This document shows positions 34,863-46,409 of a DNA stretch of 64,000 bases, one piece after another. Position 1 is the first letter of the stretch, and the number at the start of each line of letters is the position of its first letter. The translations under genes and the position numbers were made by a program. The DNA comes from Epiperipatus broadwayi (lineage: Eukaryota; Onychophora; Udeonychophora; Euonychophora; Peripatidae). Where the stretch lies: positions 702,001 through 766,000 of the forward strand of contig JAQFVV010012536.1 in assembly GCA_028023455.1 (NCBI GenBank), written 5' to 3'. The notes beneath the pieces are model-generated. The model saw only the letters and a list, made by a program, of their open reading frames with translations, ran no database searches and was not told where the DNA came from.

Positions 34863-36329
34863 TAATATCGAAATAATAATATTAAAAAAAAAAAAGAAAC
34901 AGAGAATGAAGAAAAAAATGGAGAGGAGGAGGAAGAAAAAGAAAAGAAAAAATAAATAAGTAGTAGTATTAATAGTAGTAGTAATAGTAAATTATAAAGA
35001 GCTATATAAAACAAAAAAGGATCTAGGATTAAGAAGTAATTGTATTTCAAGATTAGACTTTATAGAATGATAATTGATTTATAACCGACCGTTGATGGTA
35101 ATTAAGTTTTTTAAAAAAACTAAAAAGTAAAATAATTTATCTCTTAGAAGTTCTTAAGAAGTTTGAACTCAGAAGTGACAACTGATGTCTTGACCTTTGC
35201 AGTTTGAACTACAGGGTTGATGAATTTGATTTTTTATTAGTTTGCTATTTTAATCATATTATAAAACCCTAAAGATGAGGATAGATCATTAGCCCAAAAT
35301 CTTTGTGCTTCTGATATTTTTTCTCAGATGGGCCTTGAGTATCATATGATCAACACCCCATGGGCTGGCTAATATTTTTAGGGTATTTACTACCTTGAAG
35401 AAAGATTAATCAGATACTCGTTGACTAACCCTTTGCTATCCTAATCTGCTTTAAAATTTCCCACCTTTCTTTCTGATTTGAATTCTGAAATCCATTTCAC
35501 CTCAGATTTAATTTTCAAATCACGTGTTAAATTAATATTCAATAAACATTAAAAAAAACTAATCATTTTGCGTCCCGTCCCCCATAATTTATTTTATTTG
35601 TACTAAGATGTACCAAATATATATTTATAAATCTACCTATTAAAGTTTTATATAAATATTATTAATATTTAATTCACTATTTTATATAACAAAAACATTA
35701 GAAAATGTTTGCAATGAGATTACGAACAGACTTTGAATTACCTGATTAAATGTCAAATTTAGTTTCATTTATCAATTCCACCCACATATCGAACCTTTAA
35801 ATAAGTACATGTGAAGTGATATGTCTGTATTACTACCCTTTTTTGTTATTAATTTATTGCAATATTAATTAAACTAACAATGATATTATTTACATATAAT
35901 AATAATTGTTCTTGTTTTAAGATAAAATATCGCGTCGTAAAACATAACAAATCTAACCTTAGAGATATTATCAGAGGCAGAAATATAAAACGAATTTAGC
36001 ATAGAGTAGAACAAAACTATAGGAAATATTGTTTTCAAATCATTACATCTCAAATAACTAGGAAAAGAAGTACTTAAATCAATATTATTGTTAACAAAGT
36101 TTTGATTTAACTTTTTATATTTTCTTCTTATGAAAAAAAAACTTTTTTATTCTACTCATTCAGACTTTGTTAATTTTTTTCCAAATCCACATCTCTAAAG
36201 CATCTAATTCTTTTAATTTTTTTCTAATAACCATTGATTCTGTTTCAAATAAAGCTACGCAATAGACAAAAAGCATACCAACTTCTTTATTAAGTCGAGA
36301 TGCAATCATCCCAGATAAAAATGCTTATT

Positions 36330-36515
36330 AATCGGTTTTCAATGAAATGGACTGTTGAATAGTTGAAAGGGTGAGAAGATTGAAGCCTGTCCATTAATGT
36401 GTGAGGAATTTCTATCTTAATATAAACTAAGCATTGATTGTATATACGTGCCGAAGATTATAATCTGGTTCAACTGATGAGTGCTAGTTCTGTACGAAAT
36501 AAGCATATTGGGGGG
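36330..36515 (+). repeat. dispersed repeat family B, copy 2
   Basis: Matches 1995-2165 through GAAGCCTGTCCATTAATG, CTATCTTAATATAAA, GATTGTATATACGTG and TAATCTGGTTCAACTGATG. Ends in a hammerhead-like motif next to a 12-bp poly-G run. Non-coding. The 3' half present at 2165-2290 is missing, as if the copy were cut at or near the ribozyme site. Confidence 0.55.
36462..36513 (+). ncRNA. hammerhead-ribozyme-like motif (family B)
   Basis: Core: CTGATGA (36474-36480), stem II GTGC-TAGTTCT-GTAC (four pairs including one G-T), GAAA (36496-36499). The A of GAAA can start a tiny stem III (AT ... AT around AAGC) followed by an A at the cleavage position. Upstream CAA can pair with the following TTG as the start of stem I, but the poly-G run then breaks it. 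The invariant residues are all present, making this the best core in the window. No self-cleavage evidence. Confidence 0.55.
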
Positions 36516-36827
36516 GGGGGGCATCAATATTTTTCACCTTCTTAGTATAGAAGAGAGGATGAATAAAATAAAAAATCCTGAGTTCAAATCCCTCTTTTAT
36601 CAATCAGTTATCTCACTTCTTTCATTAATTAAAAACTTTATAAATTCCATAGCCAACACTTATTTCAATTTGTATTTCTTTGCTTATTTTTATTGTTTTG
36701 CATTGATTTTATTTATTTTCAATCTATACTTTACACAAGCTCTGTCAATCCTACTGAACATTTTAATATGTTCAACTCCACTATTTATAAATACTACCAT
36801 ATTATTAGATATCTGATACACTATATA

Positions 36828-37548
36828 CATATAATATTTTTCGGTACAAACCGTGTATTATTTTGCATTACAATCCGATAGTTTGACGGACTAGCAACCG
36901 CCATTATCAAGGTTAACTTTTGAAACAACAATCGTTAGATCTCAAACAATAACGTGACTCAGTGCGAGATGATAAGTGAGATTCAACATGAAGTAGTTCA
37001 GCATTCACGATATGAGGCTTATCAAAATGTTTATTTCCTTCAGTTTTTTCACCTATTAATTTCAAGTTAATATTAGATAAAATGAGAGATTTCCACATAG
37101 ATGGAATAATTTGTGCTTCATCAGCCCTATTTAAACCAGTAGGTCTCTTTAATATTTCAATTGACTCTCTCATGGTTCTTAAATCATATCTTTCCAAATT
37201 AGCAAGTATTTTTGTATTGTCAAAATCAGGTTTGTGACTAATTTCTAAAAAATGGGAAGTAAAAACTGATGTGCTAATTTTTTGATTAAAAGCATTTCTA
37301 TGTTCCTTAATTCTGACATTTATTCATCTATTAGACTGACCCACATAGCTTCTTGAGCATTGCAAACATGGAATTTCATAAACTCCTTGATGTTCCAAAA
37401 ATATTCAGTCTTTAGGTTTATATAAAAAATCACCAATTTTTTTGCCAGTAGAAAAAGTAGTCTTTATATTAAAACAAGATAGTCTTCTACTGATTTTATC
37501 AGTAACCCCTTTAATGTAAGGTAAAATTTCTCTATTAAAAGAGGAATT
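36828..37548 (-). pseudogene. Penelope-like element, 5'-truncated copy (minus)
   Basis: Minus strand encodes the PLE region after the RT: LPYIKGVTDKISRRLS, then TTFSTGKKIGDFLYKPKD, then the GIY-YIG-type segment GVYEIPCLQCSRSYVGQSN, and a C-terminal tail (37197-36913) with ERYDLRTMRESIEILKRP, GLNRADEAQ and HVESHLSSRTESRYCLRS. PLEs encode RT plus a GIY-YIG endonuclease and use it for insertion. Stops (for example after SNR) break it. It lies head to head with the next copy. Confidence 0.8.
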
Positions 37549-37587
37549 GTGGCATTAATGCCTTAAATTCTTTTTTTGTTTTTATAA

Positions 37588-38664
37588 ATAATTGGCATCC
37601 AAATATTAAATTTACTATAGAAGTGGAAAATAACAGATCACTTTTTTTCTAGATGTTTTAATTACAAGAAAATGTGATGAAACATTATCAATATCAGTTT
37701 ACAGAAAATCCACCCATACAAACATACCTTGATTTTAATTCTCATCATCATCCTGCACAATTTTTTTTTTCTGTAGCAAAAAATCTTTTGAGTAGAGCTT
37801 ATAATTTATCTAATAAATAACATCTTACTCAAGAAATAGAACTTACAAAATATATTCTACTTTCTAATAATTATAATAAAAACATCATATGTAAGAATTT
37901 ACATAACATTAATACTAAAAAGAAAAAAGAGGATAAAATTGAAAATTCCACTTGTAATAGAGTAATTTTACCTTACATTAAAGGGGTTACTGATAAAATC
38001 AGTAGAAGACTATCTTGTTTTAATATAAAGACTACTTTTTCTACTGGCAATAAGATTGGTGATTTTTTATATAAACCTAAAGACAGAATATTTTTGGAAC
38101 ACCAAAGAGTTTATGAAATTCCATGTTTGCAGTGCTCAAAAAGCTATGTGGGTCATTCTAATAGATAAATAAATGTCAGAATTAAGAAACATAGAAAGGT
38201 TTTTAATCAAAAAAATTAGCACATCAGTTTTTACTTCCCATTTTTTAGAAATTGGTCACAAACCTGATTTTGACAATACAAAAATACTTGCTAATTTGGA
38301 AAGATATGATTTAAGAACCATGAGAGAGTCAATTGAAATATTAAAGAGACCTACTGTTTTAAATAGGGCTGACAAAGCACAATGTATTCCAGCTATGTGG
38401 AAACCTCTCATTTTATCTAATATTAACTTGAAATTAATAGGTGAAAAAACTGAGGGAAATAAACATTTTGATAAGCCTCATATTGTGAATGCTGAACTAC
38501 TTCATGTTGAATCTCACTTCTCATCTTGCACTGAGTCACGTTATTGTTTGAGATCTAATGATTTTTCTTTCAAAAGTTAACCTTGATAATGGTGGTTGCT
38601 AGTCTGTCGAAATATCGTATTGTAATAAAAAATAATACACGGTTCGTACCCAAAAATATTATTT
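37588..38664 (+). pseudogene. Penelope-like element, 5'-truncated copy (plus)
   Basis: Longer than its mirror copy. It starts within the RT C-terminus: LFFLDVLITRKCDETLSISV, YRKSTHTN, LDFNSHHHPAQFFFSVAKNL, then the linker LPYIKGVTDKISRRLS, GNKIGDFLYKPKDRIF, the GIY-YIG-type VYEIPCLQCSKSYVGHSN, a stop, and the C-terminal tail frame (38173-38580). Frameshifts and stops make it non-functional. The 3' flank reads CCTTGATAATGG, a short stem, then GAAA (38609-38612), a hammerhead-like layout as in other PLE ends. Confidence 0.85.
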
Positions 38665-40857
38665 TATCTACATCATATAACCGTGAAAACATTATATAGA
38701 TATATATGTGTGTGTATATATATTCTAATGTTAACACTATTGCTTTTCTATAAAAACTATTTAATGTTATTCTTTATTCTCAAAACATAAAATGGTACTT
38801 ATGGATAATTCTGAAACCTACAAGTTGGCAGTATTTTTAATATACATTGTCAGGGGACTAGTTATTCCATAGCTCTAATGAATCTGTTTTAGTTGTTACT
38901 ATTAAAAATATCAATAAATCGATTACAAATTCCTGTTAACTTTACATAATAACAATAAATGCATTACAAATTCCATTCTCTGAAATAACACAAAACAATG
39001 ACAATAAATTTTAAATAAAATAAATTTAATAGTTTGAACTGCAATAAATATAAATATAATTTTTACAGGGATTTTTCAAAAAAAAAACACAAAAATAACT
39101 AACATGGTTTATTCATATCAGTGGCTTAAAATCCCCAATGGCTTGCAAAATCATCACAAATATATCTTTTTCTTTATGGATGCAGTTGACTGATATTTTT
39201 TAATATTAAAAAGAAAAACATATTTATTAAGGTTACAGAATAATTATGCCCCTGAAAATGTATAATTAAAAAAACATGGCTGCCAACTTTAGATTCTGGA
39301 TTATCTGTAAGTATCCATAAAACTTTTACTATTTTTTTTTCTCAACTAATTCTTTTTTACTTAGTCTTATAATATATAATATTATTATTTATCTCTGATA
39401 ACAAATTAAGTATATTATCTGGGTTTCTCATCCTAACATTCTATACATCTTGGAACTATAAGAAATATTCTTCATTTAATGTTAAGTCGCTCTTTTGTTT
39501 GTTATATTGTTTTAAGTTTATTTTTTTTAAATAACATTCTTATAGACATTATCAATAAACTATCAAGTAAAATGTTTTTTTGATGCAGAGAAAGGAGGTT
39601 GCCTAGACAACAATTTGAAATTCTTGATTGTTATTGATATTGGGATTGTCTACGTGTTGACTGGTTTTTAATGATTACTTACAAACTCATTTCACCTTGA
39701 GAATTATTACACTTATTATTTAAGTAATACTTTAGATGCAATTTGAAATTTATAATTGCAGTTTGTAATGTTATAATTAACTATTTGTTAGTCTGCATTC
39801 AGAATACATTATATTAACATGTTTAAAGAGGTTTATTTAAACTTCTTTGTATCAATAATTTCAATCTCTGAATTGTTTTCATATATTAGATCATTAATAA
39901 AAGTGGGTTAAGAGTTATTGGCATACCCATTATATAATCATAAATAGTAGCTATAGAGAGCTGATAGCATATTTGACATTATGAGTACCATATTACAGTT
40001 AAAATTTACATTAAAAAAAAAACTCATTAAAGGCACTCAAATTAATCTCTGCCATATGATTGGCTAACTTTTCATAATTTATATATATGAGCACAATTAC
40101 ATTGTTTATTTAATAAATTGTCTGTCACATTTATAATATATAGTACTCATCTTTTAGCTAAAGATGCTGCTCCTTGGCGTGGTTTTCACGCCAAAACACA
40201 TAAAAATGCTGTTTCCGTGGCCGACACGTTCGAACCCACATTTTCTATAATACAACTTTTTTGTTGTGCTACAGAATGCAGGCCACAATGTCACATCACA
40301 GTACAGCATGTATGTCACATAGCAGCAAATACATTTTCCGAATTCGCACAATTTATAAAATAATTACAGCTTGATGAGAGAGTTTGTATTTGAATTGTAT
40401 TGAAATGTTGTTTTCATTGGATTGTTTTTTATTTTAAACTATTGAAATGTTCAGATTTTTTAAAACAATAATTATAAGACTTTTTACAATGTTCTGTATT
40501 GAACTTTTATTTGGGAAAATGTTAAATATCTATGTTTTTATTGAGTTGCAATTAGGTAACATGTCAAGTAACGTACTGTTAGTAACATTCCACGAGACAA
40601 AAAAGATTCTACTGTCTGTATATTTTTGAAGTAAAAAAGAGCGGTATGAAAAAAATATCCAGTAAAAAAAGTCCAAATATACAGGTTTTTTTTTGTAAAT
40701 TTAATAAAAAGCAAACATTATAAACATGTTTAATAAGTAAAGAAGACATTTGTATGTGTTTGTTGTTGTTTAAAAAAGTTTGAGTTTCTTTCTTCTGTCC
40801 GAGTACGGTTACGATTTTGAATTTTTTTATTTTAGCATTACAAATAAACAGAACACT
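38665..40857. other. mostly non-coding stretch
   Basis: AT-rich, with a family B fragment at 39.6 kb and a locally GC-richer patch at about 40150-40350. That patch holds an 81-codon plus-strand ORF (40118-40363) that I do not recognise and the hairpin TTGGCGTG-GTTTT-CACGCCAA. No other support for a gene. Confidence 0.4.
39585..39715 (+). repeat. dispersed repeat family B fragment
   Basis: GGAGGTTGCCTAGACAACA, GATTGTTATTGATATTGGGA and GATTACTTACAAACTCATTT match 2190-2290. Confidence 0.65.
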
Positions 40858-40972
40858 AACCCTAAAACTAAATCTAACCCTAAAACTAACCCTAAACTAA
40901 CCCTAAAACTAACCCTAAACCTAACCCTAAACTAACCCTAAAACTAACCCTAAATCTAACCATAACATCTTT
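40858..40972 (-). repeat. interstitial telomere-like repeats
   Basis: About 100 bp of AACCCTAAA/ACTAACCCTAAA variants, that is TTAGGG-like repeats on the minus strand mixed with TTAGTTTTAGGG. This is the common metazoan telomere motif in degenerate form at an internal site. Confidence 0.8.
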
Positions 40973-40994
40973 TACTTTTATTACGATTATTTTT

Positions 40995-41140
40995 TTTTAG
41001 TTAAACAACAACAAAAAAAGTCGTAACACAAGTAAAAAAATATCCAATAGAAAATTGATTTAAAAAAAGCCGTAACACAAGTAAAAAAATATCTGATAGA
41101 AAATTGATAAAAAAAAGCCGTAACACAATTTAAAAAGTAT
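40995..41140. repeat. three tandem ~50-bp units
   Basis: The units carry A-rich sequence, GTCGTAACACAAGTAAAAAA or GCCGTAACACAAGTAAAAAA, and TATC(C/T)(A/G)ATAGAAAATTGAT. The third is diverged. Directly follows the telomere-like block. Confidence 0.8.
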
Positions 41141-42468
41141 ACGATATAAAAAACACTAATCAAATTGTAATTTGTTGATTTTATTTTACATTTATTATTA
41201 TCATTTAAATTGTATACGTTAATAAAAAATAATATTTAAAAAAGATGATTTTGTTTTGTTTTTATTTTTGCATTACAAAAAAACACAGAAAAATTATTAA
41301 AATCAATGGCCCATGATTATTCATATTTTATAGTTTTAGCATGAAAACGGCGCCATCCAATGGCATCTTTAGCTATAAGACAAGCACCTAATATATGCCT
41401 CTTTAATTTTTCTTTTCTATAAATGATTTTCCACATGCAAAATAAAAATAATTTTCATAAAATCTTCATCAATTCAGGGGATTTACATGTCCCAAGTCAA
41501 ATGTTTCTCTTATGCATAAATTGACTAGATTTAAAGCATTTTCATTAGAAATAATGTGTAAATTTCAAAGTAATAAATTATTCAAAATTAAAATATGTGT
41601 TAATGAATTACTGAATGTAGCCTATAATAGAAAAAATATTTTATGTACATTATATAAATTGAGCAATACTTATTTATTTTAATATATAGAATACTGGATA
41701 TATATTTCACATTATATTCCGTTTATTTTATTTATCTTTATACAGTGATAATAGAAAATCATTTACAGATTTTCCTCTTCACTTTATTAATTGTAAAAAT
41801 TAAATGAAGCACTATTATCTAACAATATATGTTATATATAAGCACAAATGATAATAAATGAATAACATTTTTTCATATTTTTTCTTTCATTTTTTGTTGT
41901 AAAATGTTTTCTCTTATTTAACAAACAATGCCTTTTTAATGCTTTTATTTAATTTACAAACTCTATTTGTTGGTTTGGTAAATATTTGGAAATTAAAATT
42001 TAATACATTTATATTCAATATAATTTGTTCAAATTGTGTACATTTGTTATAAATTAATGGTAATGTAATCTGACACTAAAATATTTTATGTAGGTCATCT
42101 AGTTTCTTAAATGCAAAGGAGCTGGAAGATAAAATTTCAAATATTTTAACATCCAATTTTAAATATATTTATATCACTTCAATAATTTTACAGTATGACA
42201 CATAAGAGGATGATAAATTTGTATACATTAAAAATCTTTACTTTAAAAACTATCTTAACCCAATCCTCAAAAATTGAAACAAAAAGAACTCTTGATAATA
42301 AAAGTATCATGTACACAAACATTATTTAATATGCATAATTTTACTTCAAACTTAATGCTAAAAATTGAAAAATAATACATATAAACTATTTTATAATAAA
42401 CACTTTTATTTATTTACTTTGGACTAAAATGGACATAATAATTGTTTCTTAATCCTCTTGTATTACAC
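41141..42468. other. AT-rich non-coding stretch
   Basis: No gene, repeat or RNA that I recognise. Confidence 0.5.
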
Positions 42469-44704
42469 TAACATTCTGACAGATTTCTTGGTTCTCATTA
42501 GATTTAAGATTTCAACTTTCTTGTTAATATTAAACCATTATTATTTATCAGAATATAATAAATTTGATCTCATTTGATAGATATTCTTGTTTAGAAATTA
42601 AATAAGTATTTAAAAAAAACACATTTGATTTTCAGAATTATTTTAGAAATTGGATTTTAACCCAAACAAAATGCAGTCACATCATCACATTTCATATGGA
42701 GCTGATTCAATTTGCAAAATGAATGAAATCTTTTTTATTTGACATTTGTTTTAAAAAACTGAATAAATTATTTTAATAACTTCTAAATCTATCAATTTAT
42801 GTTATAAACATTTAAACATTTTTCTTAATTTGCATAATATCACTAAATATTATAACCATCTGTTAAGTGACCTAGTCTGCTGGATTTCCCATGACTGTAT
42901 TTTCTATAGTAACATAATTCATAAGAAAATATTCTTTTATATTTAAAAATCAAACATATCTATAAAAATATATAATAATATTTATTTTTGATTTTTAATA
43001 ATTATTACACAATTATAATATAAATATAATTATAAAATTTTCACAGAAGCAAGTTTTTACACCATCATAATATTTTCTCACAGTAATCATGCAAAGTTTG
43101 AGAGCACAAAATATATAATGCATACCATCATTGGCAGAACATGAGATGGCTTGATGAATTGCCTATTTAATTTTTCTGCCATCTTTTGAATTTTTTTGTA
43201 TTTAAAATTTTAGAAAATAAATATACGTGAATTTTAAAGCTGTAAAAAAAAGTTTCACAAAATTTTCACCAGGAAAAAAAATGCAAATTTAATTTCTAGA
43301 AATCTTACCATCTTGATAAAGAATCCATTAATTAATGTCTAGATTCTCCCTTCTCATGCTTTTATTTCAAGTTAAATATAAAATGCCCAATTGTGGTCAA
43401 CAAAACATTTATTTTGTGTGATTTTTTGTCCAAGTAAAAAATAAAAGTGTTTATTATAAAATATTTTTATGTCTGTTATTTTCTTTATCTTTTTTTCAAT
43501 AAAATTTTGAAAATAAATAATTAAAGTTTATCTTTTCATAAGATATCCTGTTTAAAAAGTGTTAGTGATTAAAGTTTTAAGTTTCTATTTACTAGAAGAA
43601 TTAAAAACCAAAATTAAATAAAGCAACTATATTAATAATAAATAAAAACATGGCATTCAAATCAGTCACTATGCAAATTTAGAGGTTTTTATTGTTCTGT
43701 GTTTTTTAAACTTTATTTAATAATATTTATGTATATTATTTAATATATTTACTGTATTGAATTTATTATTGTCTTAATATTAAACAAATATTATATAAAT
43801 ATATTATGACTAATATTAATTGTTTTTTTATCCAGATGTTCAAGTTTCATTTGAAATTTCTAGAAATTAAAGTTGCATTTTTCTTTCCCTGATGAAAATT
43901 TTGTGAAACTTTTTTTTACAGCTTTAAAATTTACATATATTTATTTTTTAATATTTTAAATACAAAAATAATCAAAAGATGGCAAAAAAATTGAATAGGT
44001 AGTCCATCAAAGCATCTTATGTTCTGGCAATGATGGGTGACCATTATATATTTCACACTCCCAAACTTTGTATGATTACTTTGAAAAAATATTATGATGG
44101 TCTAAAAACTTGATTTTTTGGAAAGGTTAAGATTATATTTGTATTGTAATTGTGTAATAATTATTAAAAACAAAAATAAATATTATTACATGTTTATTTT
44201 TTACAGAAATATTTTATTTATCTATATAAAAAAATACTTTCTTCTGAATATTGTTACTATAGAGATTATGGTCTTGGGAAGCACTGTTATTTAGAAATGT
44301 GGTCATTCACCTGATTGTTATAATATATCATGATATCATAAAAATTACAAAAAAATGTAAACTTTTAAAGCATAAATTGATAAATTTAGTAATTATTAAA
44401 AACAATTCATTCATATTTTTAAAACAAGCATCAAACAAAGATTTCTTTCATTTTACAAATTGAATTGGCTCCATATAAAATTTGATGACATGGCAGCATT
44501 TTTGTTTTGATTAAAATCTATTTTTTCAAATAATTCTGAAAATCAAATGTGCTTTTTTTAAATTTATTTAATTTCTAAACAAAAATATTTATCAAATAAA
44601 ATCAAATTTATTACATTCTGATAAATAATAATGGTTTAATATCAAAATGAAAGTTGAAAACATAAATCTAGTGAGAACAAAAAAATCTGTCAGAATGTTA
44701 GAGA
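42469..44704. repeat. large inverted repeat (~0.85-kb arms)
   Basis: Left arm about 42469-43309 and right arm about 43854-44704 are inverted copies with many substitutions and small indels, around a ~545-bp spacer. Anchors: ATTCTGACAGATTTCTTGGT / CTGTCAGAATGTT; GGAGCTGATTCAATTTGCAA / CAAATTGAATTGGCTCC; CCATCATTGGCAGAACATGA / TGTTCTGGCAATGATGG; GTTTCACAAAATTTTCA / TGAAAATTTTGTGAAAC. No ORF in either arm. Old inverted pair of an unrecognised repeat, or one foldback element. Confidence 0.8.
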
Positions 44705-45089
44705 AAACTAAAATAATTAATATAATAATAAAATCTGGTAGTTCTAAAAATTTGAAGGGCCATTAAAATTTTCATCAGATATTAGAGCTTTCATAACTTT
44801 TGTTATGCAGATAAATAATGTCAGCAATACAAACAATATAACCATTACATCTTCTATAGAAGAAGATTGAATTTTTCAACTCAAACAGATACTGAATTAT
44901 TTGTATTATTATATTCATAAAGTATAGTAAGTTTATTAGATCTCACTTTTACTAATTGCTGTTTGTATGAATGTGAAAATAAATTTTAAAAAACCTGTTC
45001 TCTGATTTTTATTACTTGTGTACTAACAATTAACCCTCCCTTAAGTTATCAATTTCCTTTGTTCTTAGTTACTGTAAACATTCAACATA

Positions 45090-45300
45090 AAGTTTAAGAT
45101 TAGACCATTATCACTTATCAGAAAATAATAAAATTTGATTTCATTTGATATATATTTTGGTTTACTACTGAAATAAAATTTAAATATTCACATTTTTATC
45201 TATAAATATTAAAAAATGAAATCATAATCAAAACAAAAAGCTTTTTACATCATCATTTCTAAAAAGATTTTGCTTTTTTAAAATTAACAGAATTTCATTT
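45090..45300 (+). repeat. third copy of the 42-44 kb repeat (partial)
   Basis: Matches left-arm sequence at about 42525-42690: ATTAGACCATTATCACTTAT, AATTTGATTTCATTTGATA, CAAAACAAAAAGC and a following CATCATC block. Shows the inverted-repeat arm is a dispersed unit. Confidence 0.55.
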
Positions 45301-45566
45301 TTTGTCATTTTAAAAAAAGTCTAAGCAAATATTTATTTATTTCTCTTATATCTGACATATTATGCTTTAAAGGTTTAAATTTTTTCAATATCTATTACAG
45401 AATTATATTTTCATACTCATTATTATAATTAAATTGATTACATAGGAAGCTAAATTTGTAAACAGCTTCAGGGTATATTTGCATTATTCAATAATATAAC
45501 ATTCTAGTTTTGAAAATAAGCTATTTTTGTTCAAAATAATTATTATTAATAATTTATATTATTGAC

Positions 45567-46281
45567 TGCTATGTGTGTGTGTATTCACATATACACGCAA
45601 TAATAATAACTCTATTAACTCCATATATGTGTGTGTATTAACAGATACACGCAATAATAATGTAACTGTTACAAATGAATACAAGTATGTGTGTGTATGC
45701 TTATTAACAGAGATACGCAATAATAATGTAACTATTACAAATATTCAAGTATGTGCGTTTATGCTAAAGGCATCACAGAAATGATTAAGGTTGGTCAGAG
45801 ATAACCAGACTGACCACTTTGTACCTCGTGTCATGGGATGACCAATGGAAATAGAGAGTGTTACAAACCGGGACGGCGGGAAAAAACAAGGTTAGACTTG
45901 CTAGGTGAAGTTGAGGAATGGATGCGTTTTCCTGAGTGCACAGACACTACTTCACTTTCAGCTCGTCTCGCGGAGAGGTCTACCTCCGAACGTACTAAAG
46001 TAGACCTAGGGACCATTACAGGTCGTATAGACTTTAATATTGTTTATTGTAAGCCTGCGGGCCTTTAAGACTAGAGTTGTATAATAATGTGTTAGTCAGT
46101 TTACCTTTGTAATAATTGTATTATATATTAATCCTTGTATATGTATTTATGTATATAAACCTATTAACTCCACTACCGTGTTCGTGTGTTTAATTATATA
46201 ATTACTTGTCGCTGTTGAGTGCGATAAATCTCACTCGAACCTCGACCATATATATATATCCGACTAGTACTGGATATTGCA
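45567..46281 (+). mobile_element. Gypsy 5' LTR
   Basis: 715 bp from TGCTATG to ATATTGCA. It differs from the 3' LTR by about three substitutions and two small indels, so the insertion is recent. The first ~200 bp consist of three or four imperfect ~60-bp tandem units (TATGTGTGTGTAT ... ATACACGCAATAATAAT), probably upstream regulatory repeats. TATATAAA at 46152-46159 is a candidate TATA box. A 76-codon ORF (45838-46068) occurs in both LTRs and is probably incidental. Confidence 0.95.
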
Positions 46282-46282
46282 C

Positions 46283-46299
46283 TGGCGCAGTCGTAACAG
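46283..46299 (+). promoter_or_regulatory. primer-binding site
   Basis: TGGCGCAGTCGTAACAG one base after the 5' LTR. TGG at the start pairs with a tRNA CCA end. A similar TGGCGCAGTCG site is used by some insect Gypsy elements with a serine tRNA; I have not verified which tRNA fits here. Confidence 0.75.
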
Positions 46300-46409
46300 T
46301 TCAATTTGAACCCTAGCAGTCTGCTGACAACCAAATAAGTCAGGCAGAATTACTGAAGTAGCGAACGAACCTACGGTATTAAACGAGTTAGTTATATAAA
46401 TTGCCTAAA

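Larger units (their letters stand above)
34006..36329. other. AT-rich non-coding stretch with purine tract
   Basis: Includes a GGA/GAA purine-rich tract (about 34430-34580) and a foldback element (34614-34862). No gene. A 62-codon minus-strand ORF at 34862-35050 is hydrophobic, Ser/Phe-rich and low-complexity. Confidence 0.5.

Noticed and set aside
36481-36816. A 111-codon plus-strand ORF beginning beside the poly-G run
   Set aside because: Hydrophobic AT-rich frame starting inside a ribozyme-like repeat and reading through a glycine run made by poly-G; no protein similarity recognised.
40154-40363. Possible small gene in the GC-richer patch at 40.1-40.4 kb
   Set aside because: ORFs occur on both strands, neither resembles a known protein, and no splice or promoter context was seen; left as unrecognised.
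45838-46068. A 76-codon ORF repeated in both LTRs (45838-46068, 50618-50848)
   Set aside because: It repeats because the LTRs repeat. No recognised domain and it overlaps the expected transcription and polyadenylation region; an incidental frame.
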